A stretch of 64,000 nt of DNA from Nocardia flavorosea (GCF_015477805.1 NZ_JADLQL010000003.1:124001-188000), one strand, 5' to 3'. Counted from the first letter of the stretch, positions 1-9,235 are shown. Translations and numbers: made by a program. Notes: generated from the sequence alone by a model not told the origin.

Positions 1-2
1 GT

Positions 3-806
3 GTCCCGCGGTCGTGGCCCGCCTCGCGTGGCCTGCCGGTGGTCGCGGTCCTCGACCCCCGGGTGCCGGGTTTCCGCGCCGATTCCGCCCTCGGTTCGGT
101 GCTGGGCCGGATGGACCGGCCGACACCGCTCACCGCACGGATCGCCGACCATCTCACCGCCGGCCGGCTACGGCCCGCCGCTCCCGAACCGTCGGCCGTT
201 TTCCGCCGCACCGACCTCGACCGCACCTGGCTTTCCGAAACCCTGCGCGCCGGCGCGTCCCGGCTGATCTACGTCGGCCACGTCACGGCTGCGTCCCCGG
301 AATCCGGGCAGAGCGAGAACACCGAACTGCACCTGGCCTGCACCGCCGAGACCGTGGGTTTCGCGCAACCGCACCGCGACCACCGCCCACTTTCGGCGAA
401 AGACCTCCTGCTCGGCACCTATACCCTCGAACCGGAACCTGTTGCCGGCCAAGAACTCTGGCCGATACCCGCCCGGGTCGCACTGATCGCCTGCGAAAGC
501 GGCGGCGATCTGCGTTTCACCGAAGCGCTCGGTTTGATCGCCGCCATGGTGACCGGCGGCGCGGAACTGGTCACCGCCACCCGCTGGCCCCTCCCGACCG
601 ACCTCGCCGTCCAGCGCTTCGGCGCCGCTGCCGAAGCCGCCCCGCTGCAGGACACGATCTGCGCCGTGGATTCCGCCCACGACACCGCGGACCCGGTGCC
701 CGAACTCACCGCCTGGCAGCGCGAGCGGTTACAGCGCTGGCGCTCGACCGGTGCCATCGAATATTCGCCCCTGCTGTGGGCTTCCTTCGCGACCTTCACC
801 ACCTGA
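3..806 (+). CDS. CHAT-domain (caspase-like) protein, C-terminal part; 5' end outside window
   Basis: The reading frame is open from the left edge, so the start lies outside the window. The visible part has the two blocks expected of a CHAT (caspase HetF-associated with TPRs) peptidase-like domain. The first is a hydrophobic strand ending in a histidine (LIYVGHV, about bases 266-286). The second is a strand ending in the putative nucleophile cysteine (VALIACES, about 477-500), followed by the family's 'GA..V.ATRWPLP' block. CHAT proteins are often proteolytic effectors in defence or programmed-death modules, but many actinobacterial ones are unassigned. The upstream part, often TPR repeats, is not visible, so substrate and partner are unknown. 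The gene converges on the MDR oxidoreductase gene. Confidence 0.75.
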   Translation, partial: VPRSWPASRGLPVVAVLDPRVPGFRADSALGSVLGRMDRPTPLTARIADHLTAGRLRPAAPEPSAVFRRTDLDRTWLSETLRAGASRLIYVGHVTAASPESGQSENTELHLACTAETVGFAQPHRDHRPLSAKDLLLGTYTLEPEPVAGQELWPIPARVALIACESGGDLRFTEALGLIAAMVTGGAELVTATRWPLPTDLAVQRFGAAAEAAPLQDTICAVDSAHDTADPVPELTAWQRERLQRWRSTGAIEYSPLLWASFATFTT

Positions 807-999
807 CCCGGCCGGCGGACGCTGCCGTGGCCGCCGAGAGGTAACCGTCGTCGGCCGTCGGGGCCGCGTTGTCGCGTCATACGACCGCATCGTCACCGTC
901 CGGCGACCGCACCGTGGTTCGCAGGCGTTAAGAGCGAGCTGATCGGGTCTTCGCCCGAGACCGTCGGCCACGATCGCCGGAGGCGGTTGCCGACCGAGC

Positions 1000-1908
1000 T
1001 CAGGGCTGTAGGACGTATCGGCCGCGGATACCGCCCTGCGCAACCGCCCGGTGGGCATCGGCGACCCGGTCCAGCGGCAGGACAGTATGGACCCGCGCCG
1101 GGAGCCGGCCGGTCACCGTGTCCTTCAGCAATCCGGCCAGCCGGTCGCCGTCGGCGAGTACCGAAACCGCGCGCACGGTGATACCGCGCTCGGCGGCCGG
1201 TTCGGCCCCCGGACGGACTCCGACCAGCAGACCGTCGTCGCGAACCAAAGGCAGGGCTTTCTCCTGGAAGACGGCGGTATCGGCCACCGCGTCCCAGCCC
1301 GTCGTCGCCGTAGTCGTGAAATCCGCGCCGAGCCCGCGGACGAACCCCTCGTCCTGTGGCCGGGCCAGCCCGGTGACCTTCCAGCCGCGGTCGCGGGCCA
1401 GCGTGACCACATACCCGCCCACCGCGCCCGCCGCTCCGATCACCAGCAGGCTGCGGCCGCTGCCTTCGCCGAGCAGATCCACCAGTTGCGCCGCTGTCAG
1501 GCCGTTGAGCGGAACCGTGGCCGCCGTGGTCAGCTCGAGCTCGTCGGGCACCACCGCGACAGCGGCCGCCGCAACGACCAGTTTTTCGGCGTAGGTACCG
1601 AAATCGCGATCGAATCCGTCGACGATGCCCGCGACCCGGCTGCCGATCGCAATGTCCACATCCGGGCCGACGGCCTCGACGATCCCCGCGAAATCGGTTC
1701 CCAGGCCGGTGTGGCCGGGCTGGGTGATGAACCCCAGCTGATGGAAGACACCGCTGGTTGTCGCGAGATCCACGGGGTTGACCGACGTCCCGGCGATCGC
1801 GACCCGCACCTGGCCGGGTCCGGGTTCGGCGACGGGCACGTCGATGAATTCGATCGAATCGGGGCCGTCCGGAGTGCGGACGACTGCGGTGCGGAATGTG
1901 ACGGACAT
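1000..1908 (-). CDS. Zinc-independent MDR-family NAD(P)-dependent oxidoreductase (quinone reductase-like)
   Basis: A 302-aa medium-chain dehydrogenase/reductase. Residues about 20-115 form a GroES-like domain (TSVNPVDL around 41-48). A Rossmann motif GAAGAVGG lies near 158-165. The structural and catalytic zinc cysteines of alcohol dehydrogenases are absent, which fits the quinone reductase/enoyl-reductase branch. The chosen ATG has a strong AGGAGG just upstream; an in-frame start further upstream would run into the regulator's promoter. It is divergent from the HxlR gene with 111 bp between the starts, a standard arrangement in which the HxlR protein controls the reductase in response to electrophiles or quinones. 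The actual substrate cannot be told. Confidence 0.85.
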   Translation of the reverse strand: MSVTFRTAVVRTPDGPDSIEFIDVPVAEPGPGQVRVAIAGTSVNPVDLATTSGVFHQLGFITQPGHTGLGTDFAGIVEAVGPDVDIAIGSRVAGIVDGFDRDFGTYAEKLVVAAAAVAVVPDELELTTAATVPLNGLTAAQLVDLLGEGSGRSLLVIGAAGAVGGYVVTLARDRGWKVTGLARPQDEGFVRGLGADFTTTATTGWDAVADTAVFQEKALPLVRDDGLLVGVRPGAEPAAERGITVRAVSVLADGDRLAGLLKDTVTGRLPARVHTVLPLDRVADAHRAVAQGGIRGRYVLQP

Positions 1909-1974
1909 TGTGCCTCCTGGAGTAATCGGTGTTGTTACTCCAGAATGGATAGGTAACTCTCCAACGGGAAGTAG

Positions 1975-1988
1975 GCACTCTGAAGTGC
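1975..1988. promoter_or_regulatory. Candidate HxlR operator (inverted repeat) between divergent genes
   Basis: GCACT-CTGA-AGTGC is a perfect 5-bp inverted repeat. The match extends outward to TAGGCACT/AGTGCGTA with one mismatch. It lies 31 bp before the HxlR start and 67 bp from the MDR start. Its position and symmetry suit an autoregulatory dimer site; no binding data exist. Confidence 0.45.
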
Positions 1989-2019
1989 GTAACCCACCGG
2001 AAGGTAGGAAGGTGCGGTC

Positions 2020-2481
2020 ATGGCGACGATGACGGCGGCGCAGCGGCGAGCCCAGCAAAAGGCTGAGTACGACGCGTTCTTCGCGGACTGCCCGAGCCGG
2101 CAGCTACTCGAGCGGATCTCCGGCAAATGGGTGGCGCTGGTGCTCGCGGCACTCGGTAGCGACGGTCCCCACCCGGCAGGCCGGTGTGCCGGCGAACCCC
2201 GGGCCATGCGCTACTCCGAACTGTCCCGGCGGCTGGCCGGTGTCAGTCAGAAGATGCTCACCCAGACCCTGCGCTCCCTGGAACGCGACGGCCTGGTGAC
2301 CCGCACGGTGACCCCGACCGTGCCGGTCACCGTCACCTATGAGCTGACCGATCTGGGCCTCTCACTGCACCAGGTCATCCGCGGTATCAAGGTGTGGGCC
2401 GAAGCGCATATGGACGAGGTACAGGACCACCGGGCCCGGTTCGACGGCGAACCCGCCGAGTTCGCGGGCGCACCGACATAG
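2020..2481 (+). CDS. HxlR-family winged-helix transcriptional regulator
   Basis: A 153-aa HxlR/DUF24 regulator. It has the family start block around residues 24-38 (DCPSRQLLERISGKWV) with the near-N-terminal cysteine that acts as a redox sensor in several members. The recognition region is RYSELSRRLAGVSQKMLTQT followed by the wing, and the C-terminus is helical. Relative to typical members (about 110-130 aa), about a dozen residues containing a second cysteine (SDGPHPAGRCAGEP) are inserted between the first helix and the DNA-binding helices. It is divergent from the MDR oxidoreductase and probably represses it. Its last codons and stop form the first copy of a 72-bp tandem repeat that continues beyond the gene. 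Confidence 0.9.
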   Translation: MATMTAAQRRAQQKAEYDAFFADCPSRQLLERISGKWVALVLAALGSDGPHPAGRCAGEPRAMRYSELSRRLAGVSQKMLTQTLRSLERDGLVTRTVTPTVPVTVTYELTDLGLSLHQVIRGIKVWAEAHMDEVQDHRARFDGEPAEFAGAPT

Positions 2482-2700
2482 CCGGTCCGGCCCGGGCCGC
2501 GCCCACCGCGGGCCCCGGTGTGGCGTACCGAGTTCGCGGGCCCACCGACATGGCTTGTCGGGCTCGGGCCGCGCCCACCGCGGGCCCCGGTGTGGCGTAC
2601 CGAGTTCGCGGGCCCACCGACATGGCTTGTCGGGCTCGGGCCGCGCCCACCGCGGGCCCCGGTGTGGCGTGCCGAGTTCGCGGGCCACCGACGTGGCTGG
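2453..2700. repeat. 72-bp tandem repeat, about 3.3 copies, starting inside the HxlR gene
   Basis: The segment TTCGCGGG..CACCGACAT recurs at 2461, 2533, 2605 and 2677, an exact 72-bp period. Copies two and three are almost identical; the last is truncated and diverged. The first copy contains the HxlR stop codon TAG (2479-2481), where copies two and three have TGG. The period is a multiple of three, so long frames stay open on both strands, but these are repeat artefacts, not genes. The whole gene-free stretch 2482-2861 is this repeat plus about 160 bp without a recognisable feature. Confidence 0.9.
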
Positions 2701-2861
2701 TGGGCCCGTGCCCCCGCGGGTTTACCGATGAGCCGGGTCCGGATACGGCACATCGTCGGCCTGTGCCGGCCTCGCTCAGCGCGCTGATGCGCCCTGACAC
2801 CACCGCATGCCGAGCAAGGCATTCGGCATTTCTCGGCGAAGTCGGTCGGAACCGATTGCGT

Positions 2862-3386
2862 TCACCGGGGCGGGCGCAGTTCCCGCAGAGCCTGGCAGAT
2901 GGTCGCGTGAATCGCCGATTCCTCGGTCTCCGCATCGGGGTCCCAGGTGGGTTCGGCGGCCCCTTCGATCGCCGGGCCGAACAACCACCACACATTGCTC
3001 CACGGATCGATGAACCGGGCCAGCGACGACGCACCGTAGAACGGTGTCGTCTCGGTGATCACCCGTGCGCCTCGAGCTTGGGCCCGCCGCAGTACCTCGT
3101 CGCAATCGGTGACATTCACCTGCAGCAGTGCCGGCGTGAACACCCAGTCGGGTTTGGAATCGGCGATCATCAGGCACGAATCCCCGATCCGCACCTCGGC
3201 GTGGATGAGCAGCCCGTCGGTATCGTCGGCATGCGCCTCCGGCGTCTCCCGCCCGTCGAAGACATCGGTCAAGAATTCGATGAATCCCCGTGCCCCACCG
3301 GGCCCTTTGACGGCCGCGAAGGCGTTGACGCTGCCATACCCGTTGCCGAGTTCCGAACCGGACGTGATCAGAGGTGTTGTGGTCAT
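2862..3386 (-). CDS. VOC-superfamily (glyoxalase/bleomycin-resistance-like) protein
   Basis: A 174-aa protein with the beta-alpha-beta-beta-beta halves of the vicinal oxygen chelate fold. It has an N-terminal strand-helix (NAFAAVKG...GFIEFLTDVF), a middle HAEVRIGDSCLMIAD strand pair, and a C-terminal RFIDPWSNVWWL block like the PhnB/'DPFGH.W' motif of glyoxalase-like members. The function could be a dioxygenase, isomerase or antibiotic-binding protein. An ATG seven codons earlier (3407) is equally possible because neither start has a clear ribosome binding site. It is isolated between the repeat and the RNase Z gene on the same strand. Confidence 0.75.
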   Translation of the reverse strand: MTTTPLITSGSELGNGYGSVNAFAAVKGPGGARGFIEFLTDVFDGRETPEAHADDTDGLLIHAEVRIGDSCLMIADSKPDWVFTPALLQVNVTDCDEVLRRAQARGARVITETTPFYGASSLARFIDPWSNVWWLFGPAIEGAAEPTWDPDAETEESAIHATICQALRELRPPR

Positions 3387-3563
3387 GGCGAGAGCATCGC
3401 ACCGCATCCGGTCGATTCCCGACCGCTATTTTCCGCGTCGGGCAGGAATCACTACGTTCGCCTCGCGCTGCGACAGAGGCGTCATCGAGCAGCACAAGCC
3501 CGGGCCGAATCCGGCACGGGTGTTTGCGTCGGCGGATTCGCTGGGGCCGACGGCTCGGAACGG

Positions 3564-4481
3564 TCAGCGGCGGGGTGGCAGGGGAATGCGCGCGAGGTCG
3601 GTGGCTATCACGATTTCCCCGGAGAATTCCCGCCGCGCTTCGACGAGGTGGTCCTCCAGAGTGCGGTATCGCTGGGAGAAATGGGTCAGTACCAGGGTGC
3701 GCGCCCCGGCTTCTGCCGCGATGCGGGCCGCCTGACCGGCGGTGAGATGGCCGTGTTCGTCGGCCAGGTGGGCGTCGGCGTCGCGGAAGGTCGCCTCGAT
3801 GACCAGCATGTCGACATCGGCAGCGAGTTCACCGACCGCCGGGCAGCGCCGTGTGTCCATAATGAACGCGAAGCTCTGACCGCGCCGGATCGCGCTGACT
3901 TCCGCCAGCCGGACCGTGCGGCCCTGCCAGGTGATTTCTCCTTCCCGCTGCAACTGTCCGACGACAGGGCCGGAAAGGCCGAGGTCGGCGAGGCGATCGG
4001 GGAGGATCGTGCGGTAATCGGGTTCGGTGACGCGGTAGCCGAACGCCTCCACCGGATGGTCTAGCCGGGCGGCGGTGAGTTCGAAGGGCGCGCCCGCGGC
4101 CGGCAGTGCGCCCGGTGCGGTGATCGGGTGCGCGCGTAGGTCGACGGTGCGATGGTATGCAGTGGCATCGCACAAGTTCTCGAAATACCGCTGACCCGAC
4201 GCCGGATAGTAGGCATCGACCGGGTGCGGGACCCGGTCCAGGTTGATGCGCTGCATCACCCCGGCCAACCCGAGACTGTGGTCGCCGTGGAAATGAGTGA
4301 TCGCAATGCGGGTCAGGTCGGTCGCCGAGATCCCGGCGTGGATCATCTGCCGCTGTGTGCCCTCGCCCGGGTCGAACAGGATCGCCTCCCCGCCCCACCG
4401 CAGCACATACCCGTTGTGGTTGCGGTGCGCGGTCGGTACTTGGCTCGCGGTACCCAGCACCACCAGTTCCCGCTGCGACAT
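3564..4481 (-). CDS. rnz: Ribonuclease Z (tRNA 3' endonuclease)
   Basis: A 305-aa metallo-beta-lactamase-fold enzyme, the normal length for short RNase Z. It carries the zinc motif THFHGDH (62-68), a further His at about 142, Asp209, the HLT block near 246 and the C-terminal THFSQRY (266-272). These are the ElaC-type metal ligands and the HxT motif. It removes 3' trailers from tRNA precursors in the cytoplasm, which matters where CCA is not encoded (the tRNA-Gln in this window lacks an encoded CCA). The ATG is preceded by a GGAG. The 285 bp upstream hold no convincing gene. Confidence 0.93.
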   Translation of the reverse strand: MSQRELVVLGTASQVPTAHRNHNGYVLRWGGEAILFDPGEGTQRQMIHAGISATDLTRIAITHFHGDHSLGLAGVMQRINLDRVPHPVDAYYPASGQRYFENLCDATAYHRTVDLRAHPITAPGALPAAGAPFELTAARLDHPVEAFGYRVTEPDYRTILPDRLADLGLSGPVVGQLQREGEITWQGRTVRLAEVSAIRRGQSFAFIMDTRRCPAVGELAADVDMLVIEATFRDADAHLADEHGHLTAGQAARIAAEAGARTLVLTHFSQRYRTLEDHLVEARREFSGEIVIATDLARIPLPPRR

Positions 4482-4766
4482 CTACGCGCTCCGCTTTCCG
4501 GTCGCCGGCCCGTGGCACTTCTCGCTCAGCAGCATGGGGCGACCATATCCGGCCTACAGCGATTGTCGCCGATACCGTTTGCGGCAGCGATGAGACCGGC
4601 ATGTGTCTGCCCGGCGGAGTTTGCCGACCGGTTGGATCGGGCGCCCGCGGGTCCGGGGGTCAGCAGGACCGAGCTCATTCGCCACGGTGTCTCGATGTCG
4701 GTGGACAATCGCGGACGCCCGATGGCCCGCCCATCGAAGCCGGCCGACCCTGCCCGACCCGGGGCG

Positions 4767-6245
4767 CTAACCCGCGGACTCGATCGGGACCATTTCCATT
4801 CCGGAGAGCGCCAAAGCCAGGATCATTCCGATGATCAGGCATACGCCGGCCGCGATCGCCGCCCATTTTCCGAGTGATTCGCCGCGGATATGCCCGATCA
4901 CACCGAGCGCGATACCGGCTATACCGAACAGAAGCGGGCAGAACAGCAGTGAGACCGCGGCGCAGACGAAACCGATGATCGACAGGACCTGCGGTCCGGA
5001 GCGTTCCGGTTGCTGGGTGGCGCCGTAGGGCTGGTACTGCTGTTGCGGGTAGGCGGGATAGCCGCCGGGCTGTTGACCCCCGCCCCAACCCGGTTGATCG
5101 TATTGAGCACCGCCCCACCCCTGCTGCCCGGACTCCCCGCCCCAGCCGCCGGATTGTTCGTGCCCCCAAGCCCGCTGTCCGGATTGCCCACTACCCCAGC
5201 CGGGCTGGTCACCGCTCCCGCCTGGCTGTCCGGGGTGGTCACCGCTCCAGCCCTGCTGTTCGCTGCTCCAGCCATGTTGCCCGGGTTGTTCGCCGCTCCA
5301 GCCTTGCTGCCCGGGTTGTTCGCCGCTCCAGCCTTGCTGCCCGGGTTGTTCGCCGCTCCAGCCTTGCTGCCCGGGCTGGTCGGCACTCCAGCCGCGCTGC
5401 TCGCCGGGCGGGGCACCCCAGCCGGATCGATCTTCCGGACGATCGTGACGACCGCCGTACGCGCCCGGCGGCGGATAGGGCGTCCCCCCGGCCGGGGAGT
5501 AGCCGGTCTGCCCGGGCGACTGCGGCTGCCAGGCCTGACCCGGCGTCTGCTCTTCGGGCCGGGCGGACCATGCTTGCGGCGGGACCTCGCCCATCGGCTG
5601 GTGACCCGGCTGGTCGGACGAACCCGGCTGCCAACCGTGGGTGTAGGCCGCGGTGCCCTTATCCATTCGCGGTGCCTCGGCGCCGGGTTCGCCCGGCTCC
5701 CCGGACTGCTTGGGCAACATCTGAGTGGGGTGGTCGTCGGCAGGGCTGCTCACACCGGGCTCGCGGCCCTCCGGCTGGGATTCGGTGCCGGCCCGGCCCG
5801 AAGCAGCGCCGGACGATTCGCGGTGCAGGATCTTCGGGAGATATTCGGTGGGTGGGTCCTCCGACGATCTCGGTGTCTCGCTGCCCGCCTGGCCCGCTCC
5901 AGCGCCCGGTTCCTCGGCTGATTGCGGCTCGCCGGACTGCGCAGGCGGTTGCGGGGCGTTGGCCGCTGCGCCCGTTTCGTCCGGCGGATAGGGGCTGTAC
6001 CCGCGCGACTGCGTTTGGTCCGGCGGTTGCGGAGCGGCGGGCGTGCCGAATGGTTCGTCCGGAGCTTCGGGAGCCGGACCGCCCGACGCCTGATCGCGGG
6101 TGTCGGGGTCCCTGTCCACCGGCGGTTCATCGCGCTGGGATGCCGGTCCGCCGGGGGATTGCGGTCGCTCGTTGTGATGGTGCGGCGTCGCACCGGCGTC
6201 TCGCGGCGTTTCGCCGGGGTTGCGCGGGTCCTGCGGTGTGCTCAT
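4767..6245 (-). CDS. Pro/Gln/Gly-rich repeat protein with C-terminal DUF4190-like membrane hairpin
   Basis: A 492-aa protein. The first roughly 400 residues are low-complexity (P, G, Q, S, E). They include a run of decapeptide repeats of the type PGQQGWSGEQ (about residues 285-330) and Tyr/Pro/Gln-rich sequence. The last roughly 70 residues hold two hydrophobic segments (IIGFVCAAVSLLFCPLLFG.. and AAIAAGVCLIIGMILALAL), typical of DUF4190 proteins anchored by the C-terminus. The ATG at 6245 follows GAGGAG at 5-nt spacing; a GTG one codon upstream is also possible. Many such mycolata proteins are membrane scaffolds of unknown role. The cytoplasmic part is acidic near the N-terminus. Confidence 0.7.
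   Translation of the reverse strand: MSTPQDPRNPGETPRDAGATPHHHNERPQSPGGPASQRDEPPVDRDPDTRDQASGGPAPEAPDEPFGTPAAPQPPDQTQSRGYSPYPPDETGAAANAPQPPAQSGEPQSAEEPGAGAGQAGSETPRSSEDPPTEYLPKILHRESSGAASGRAGTESQPEGREPGVSSPADDHPTQMLPKQSGEPGEPGAEAPRMDKGTAAYTHGWQPGSSDQPGHQPMGEVPPQAWSARPEEQTPGQAWQPQSPGQTGYSPAGGTPYPPPGAYGGRHDRPEDRSGWGAPPGEQRGWSADQPGQQGWSGEQPGQQGWSGEQPGQQGWSGEQPGQHGWSSEQQGWSGDHPGQPGGSGDQPGWGSGQSGQRAWGHEQSGGWGGESGQQGWGGAQYDQPGWGGGQQPGGYPAYPQQQYQPYGATQQPERSGPQVLSIIGFVCAAVSLLFCPLLFGIAGIALGVIGHIRGESLGKWAAIAAGVCLIIGMILALALSGMEMVPIESAG
5281..5370. repeat. Three perfect 30-bp tandem repeats within the Pro/Gln-rich gene
   Basis: The 30-bp unit beginning CCGGGTTGTTCGCC is repeated exactly at 5281, 5311 and 5341. 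Diverged copies lie on both sides (about 5170-5400). Each unit encodes ten residues of the PGQQGWSGEQ type. Identity at the nucleotide level suggests recent slippage or recombination. Confidence 0.9.
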
Positions 6246-6301
6246 CACGTCTCCTCGGTCGGATCGTCGAGGGCTCGTAGTCGGTACCGCGGTGGGGAAC
6301 G

Positions 6302-6547
6302 TCAGTCTTCGGGTTCGTCCTCGATATGGATGGCGGCCGCCTCGGCGGGGCGGTTGTCCTCGGCGGACCGGTCGCGGGGGCCCGTTTCCTCGGCCAGTTC
6401 TTCCGCTATCCCCAGCCGGCCGTCATCGGCCTCCCGGTAGCCGATTCGCAGGTCGTTCGGCGGGTCCTCGATATTGCGTTCGTAGGCGCGGACCTCGTCC
6501 AATTGTTCGTCGTCGCCCATATCGGGCTCTCGTGGTTCGCGATCCAT
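6302..6547 (-). CDS. Small acidic protein of unknown function
   Basis: An 81-aa very acidic, hydrophilic protein with no membrane segment. The C-terminal AEAAAIHIEDE resembles the 'AEEAA.H...DE' tail of mycobacterial DUF5709 proteins, but the match is short. A GGTGG precedes the ATG at suitable distance. It lies 56 bp upstream of, and co-directional with, the Pro/Gln-rich membrane protein gene, so the two may be cotranscribed. I do not recognise a function. Confidence 0.6.
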   Translation of the reverse strand: MDREPREPDMGDDEQLDEVRAYERNIEDPPNDLRIGYREADDGRLGIAEELAEETGPRDRSAEDNRPAEAAAIHIEDEPED

Positions 6548-6700
6548 ACCACCCAGTATGCGCCGCCACCGGGCTACCTCGACAGACCGCGACCAGCGAT
6601 GGCGAGCCGATGGGCGTGCTACTCCGTGGGGCCGGGCGGCTCAAAGGACGAACGGGGCCGGCTGCTCCCGAGTACGGCCGCGGGGCGGGCCCGGAGAATG

Positions 6701-6734
6701 CAACAGCCCCGGACCGAGCGGTCCGGGGCTGTTG
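6701..6734 (-). terminator. Intrinsic terminator hairpin downstream of prs
   Basis: A perfect 15-bp stem (CAACAGCCCCGGACC / GGTCCGGGGCTGTTG) with a 4-nt loop, 34 bp after the prs stop codon. There is no U-tract, as is common for actinobacterial terminators. Confidence 0.85.
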
Positions 6735-6767
6735 TGGCAAATATCAGGCGTTACCGCCGGTAGGTCT

Positions 6768-7748
6768 TCAGGCGTTGCCGTTGAACAGTCCGGTGACCGA
6801 ACCGTTCTCGAACACCTCGCGGATCGTGCGGGCCAGCAGCGGGGCGATGGACAGCACCGTGAGCTGCGGGAACTTCTTGTCCTCGGTGATCGGCAGCGTA
6901 TTGGTCACCACGACCTCCTTGGCGCCGCAGCCAGCCAGCCGCTCCGCGGCGGGGGAGCTCAGCACGCCGTGTGTCGCGGCGATCACCACATCGCCCGCGC
7001 CGGCCTCTTTGAGTACTTTGACCGCGCCGGCGATGGTGCCACCGGTGTCGATCATATCGTCGATCAGGATGCAGGTGCGGCCCTCGACCTCACCGACCAC
7101 GCGATTGGACTTCACCTGGTTCGGGACCAGCGGATCGCGGGTTTTGTGGATGAACGCCAGCGGTGCCCCGTCCAGCGAATCCGCCCATTTCTCCGCCACC
7201 CGTACGCGACCGGAATCGGGGGAGACGACGGTGATGTTGTCCAGGCTGTAGTTGTTGCGGATATGCTCCGCGAGCTGCAGCTGCGCGTGCATATGGTCGA
7301 CCGGGCCGTCGAAGAAGCCCTGGATCTGATCGGTGTGCAGGTCGACCGTCACGATCCGGTCGGCGCCGGCGGTTTTGAGCAGGTCTGCCACGAGCCGGGC
7401 GGAGATCGGTTCGCGGCCGCGGTGCTTCTTGTCCTGGCGGGCGTAGGGATAGAACGGCAGGATGGCGGTGATCCGCTTGGCCGAACCGCGCTTGAGCGCG
7501 TCGATCATGATGAGCTGTTCCATCAGCCACTGGTTCAGCGGCGCCGGAAAACTCTGCAACACGAAGGCGTCGGAACCGCGTACCGACTCCTCGAAACGGA
7601 CGAAGATCTCCCCATTCGCGAAATCACGCGCGGTCTGCGGGGTGACCTCGACGTCCAATTCCTTGGCCACCTGCTCGGCCAGTTCTGGGTGCGACCGTCC
7701 GGCGAAGAGCATCAGGTTCTTCTGGTTGTCGATCCATGACGCGGTCAC
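6768..7748 (-). CDS. prs: Ribose-phosphate pyrophosphokinase
   Basis: A 326-aa class I PRPP synthase. It makes phosphoribosyl pyrophosphate from ribose 5-phosphate and ATP, feeding purine, pyrimidine, His and Trp synthesis and decaprenyl-phosphoribose for the mycolata cell wall. It has the PRPP synthase signature VDLHTDQIQGFFDGPVD (about 133-149), the FPYARQDKK-type loop (LPFYPYARQDKKH near 98-110) and the PRPP-binding LIDDMIDTGGT (about 228-238). The GTG start shares its G with the glmU stop codon (TAGTG), so translation is probably coupled to glmU. A strong terminator follows. Confidence 0.97.
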   Translation of the reverse strand: MTASWIDNQKNLMLFAGRSHPELAEQVAKELDVEVTPQTARDFANGEIFVRFEESVRGSDAFVLQSFPAPLNQWLMEQLIMIDALKRGSAKRITAILPFYPYARQDKKHRGREPISARLVADLLKTAGADRIVTVDLHTDQIQGFFDGPVDHMHAQLQLAEHIRNNYSLDNITVVSPDSGRVRVAEKWADSLDGAPLAFIHKTRDPLVPNQVKSNRVVGEVEGRTCILIDDMIDTGGTIAGAVKVLKEAGAGDVVIAATHGVLSSPAAERLAGCGAKEVVVTNTLPITEDKKFPQLTVLSIAPLLARTIREVFENGSVTGLFNGNA

Positions 7749-9235
7749 TACTGGTTGCCATCCTTAAGCTCTGTTGCCCGATCCGGTAATTCATCGGCCG
7801 CGAGTGCCTTCGCCGCCGCATTTGCTGCAGCGGTACCTGGACGTTTCCGCTGCACCCAGTTTTCGATATTGCGCTGCGTACCCCCGGACACGGCGAGCGC
7901 GCCCGGCGGGACGTCTTCCCGCAGCACAGTACCCGCACCGGTATAGGCGCCGTCACCCACGGTCACCGGTGCGACGAACATCGTATCGCTGCCGGTCCGC
8001 ACATGGGACCCCACGACGGTGCGGTGCTTGTCCACTCCGTCGTAGTTCACGAAAACGCTGGATGCTCCGATGTTGCTGTGCTCGCCGATAGTGGCATCGC
8101 CGATATAGGTGAGATGCGGAACCTTGGTATGCCTGCCGATATCGACATTCTTGGTCTCGACGAATGCGCCGATTTTGCCCGATTCGCCCAGAACGGTGCC
8201 CGGCCGCAGATAACTGAACGGCCCGACTGTCGCATATGCCTCGACTTTCGCGCCTTCACCGTGCGTGCGGATCACCCGGGCCCCGTCGCCGATGATCGAA
8301 TTGGTGAGCGTGGTATCCGGACCGATTTCCGCGTCCTCGCCGACCGCCGTGGTGCCCAGTAATTGGACCCCGGGGCGGATCACGGTATCGCGGCCGATCC
8401 GGACATCGGTATCGATCCAGGTCGACCCCGGATCGACGATCGTCACCCCGGCACGCATATGGCGTTCCACGATGTAGCGGTTGAGCGTGCGCGCCGCGGC
8501 GGCCAGTTGTACCCGGTCGTTGACACCGGTGACCTTGGCCGAATCCACCAACCGGGCCCCCTGCACGGGGTGGCCGGCCTGGCGGGCGAGTTTCAGGACA
8601 TCGGTCAGATACAGCTCGTGCTGCGCGTTGGCCGTCGACAACCGGCCGAGCATGGTGCGCAGTACGGCGACATCGAAGGCGTACACACCGGAATTCACCT
8701 CGGTGATGGCGGCCTGCTCCGGCGTCGCGTCGGCGTGCTCGACGATCTCGGCGACCTCGCCGTCGCCATCGCGGACGATTCGGCCGTAACCATTCGGGTC
8801 CTCGGGAACGAAGGTGAGGACGGTGACGGCCGGCCGGTCCGGGTAGCTGCGGTGCTCGTCGAGCAGCGCGGACAGTGTGTGGCCGTCCAGCAGTGGAACA
8901 TCGCCGGAGGTCACGATCACATCGCCGGTGAACCCCGCGGGCAGCCCCGAGAGACCCACCTGCACCGCGTGCCCGGTGCCGAGCTGCTGTTCCTGGACGA
9001 CCGGGACGACGGTGCGGCCCAGCTCACGTGCCACGCCCGCGGCCTCGGCGCCGACCTGCTCCCGGTCGTGCCCGACGACGGTCACCAGATGGTGCGGATC
9101 GATAGCGTGCGCGGCGTACAGCGCGTGCGCCAGCATGCTGCGCCCGGCCAGCGGATGCAGCACCTTGGGCTTCTTCGACCGCATTCTCGTACCGGCACCT
9201 GCGGCTAGCACGATAACGGCGGTCTGCTCCTGCAT
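7748..9235 (-). CDS. glmU: Bifunctional GlcNAc-1-P uridyltransferase / GlcN-1-P acetyltransferase
   Basis: A 495-aa protein of full GlmU length. The N-terminal pyrophosphorylase domain starts with [18 protein letters not shown] (about 11-28). A left-handed beta-helix acetyltransferase domain of hexapeptide repeats starts near residue 255. The last part ([16 protein letters not shown]) is the usual C-terminal arm. It performs the last two steps of UDP-GlcNAc synthesis; GlmM and GlmS are also in this window. The C-terminus carries an Ala-rich extension of about 30 residues, as in mycobacteria. The ATG follows GGGAG. The gene is first in a glmU-prs operon. Confidence 0.97.
   Translation of the reverse strand: MQEQTAVIVLAAGAGTRMRSKKPKVLHPLAGRSMLAHALYAAHAIDPHHLVTVVGHDREQVGAEAAGVARELGRTVVPVVQEQQLGTGHAVQVGLSGLPAGFTGDVIVTSGDVPLLDGHTLSALLDEHRSYPDRPAVTVLTFVPEDPNGYGRIVRDGDGEVAEIVEHADATPEQAAITEVNSGVYAFDVAVLRTMLGRLSTANAQHELYLTDVLKLARQAGHPVQGARLVDSAKVTGVNDRVQLAAAARTLNRYIVERHMRAGVTIVDPGSTWIDTDVRIGRDTVIRPGVQLLGTTAVGEDAEIGPDTTLTNSIIGDGARVIRTHGEGAKVEAYATVGPFSYLRPGTVLGESGKIGAFVETKNVDIGRHTKVPHLTYIGDATIGEHSNIGASSVFVNYDGVDKHRTVVGSHVRTGSDTMFVAPVTVGDGAYTGAGTVLREDVPPGALAVSGGTQRNIENWVQRKRPGTAAANAAAKALAADELPDRATELKDGNQ

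Noticed and set aside
2482..2822. Several 90-215-codon frames in the 72-bp repeat
   Set aside because: Open only because the repeat period is a multiple of three; no start site or family support.
4526..4708. Possible 60-aa minus-strand protein upstream of rnz
   Set aside because: It starts with TTG, has no ribosome binding site and no similarity I recognise.
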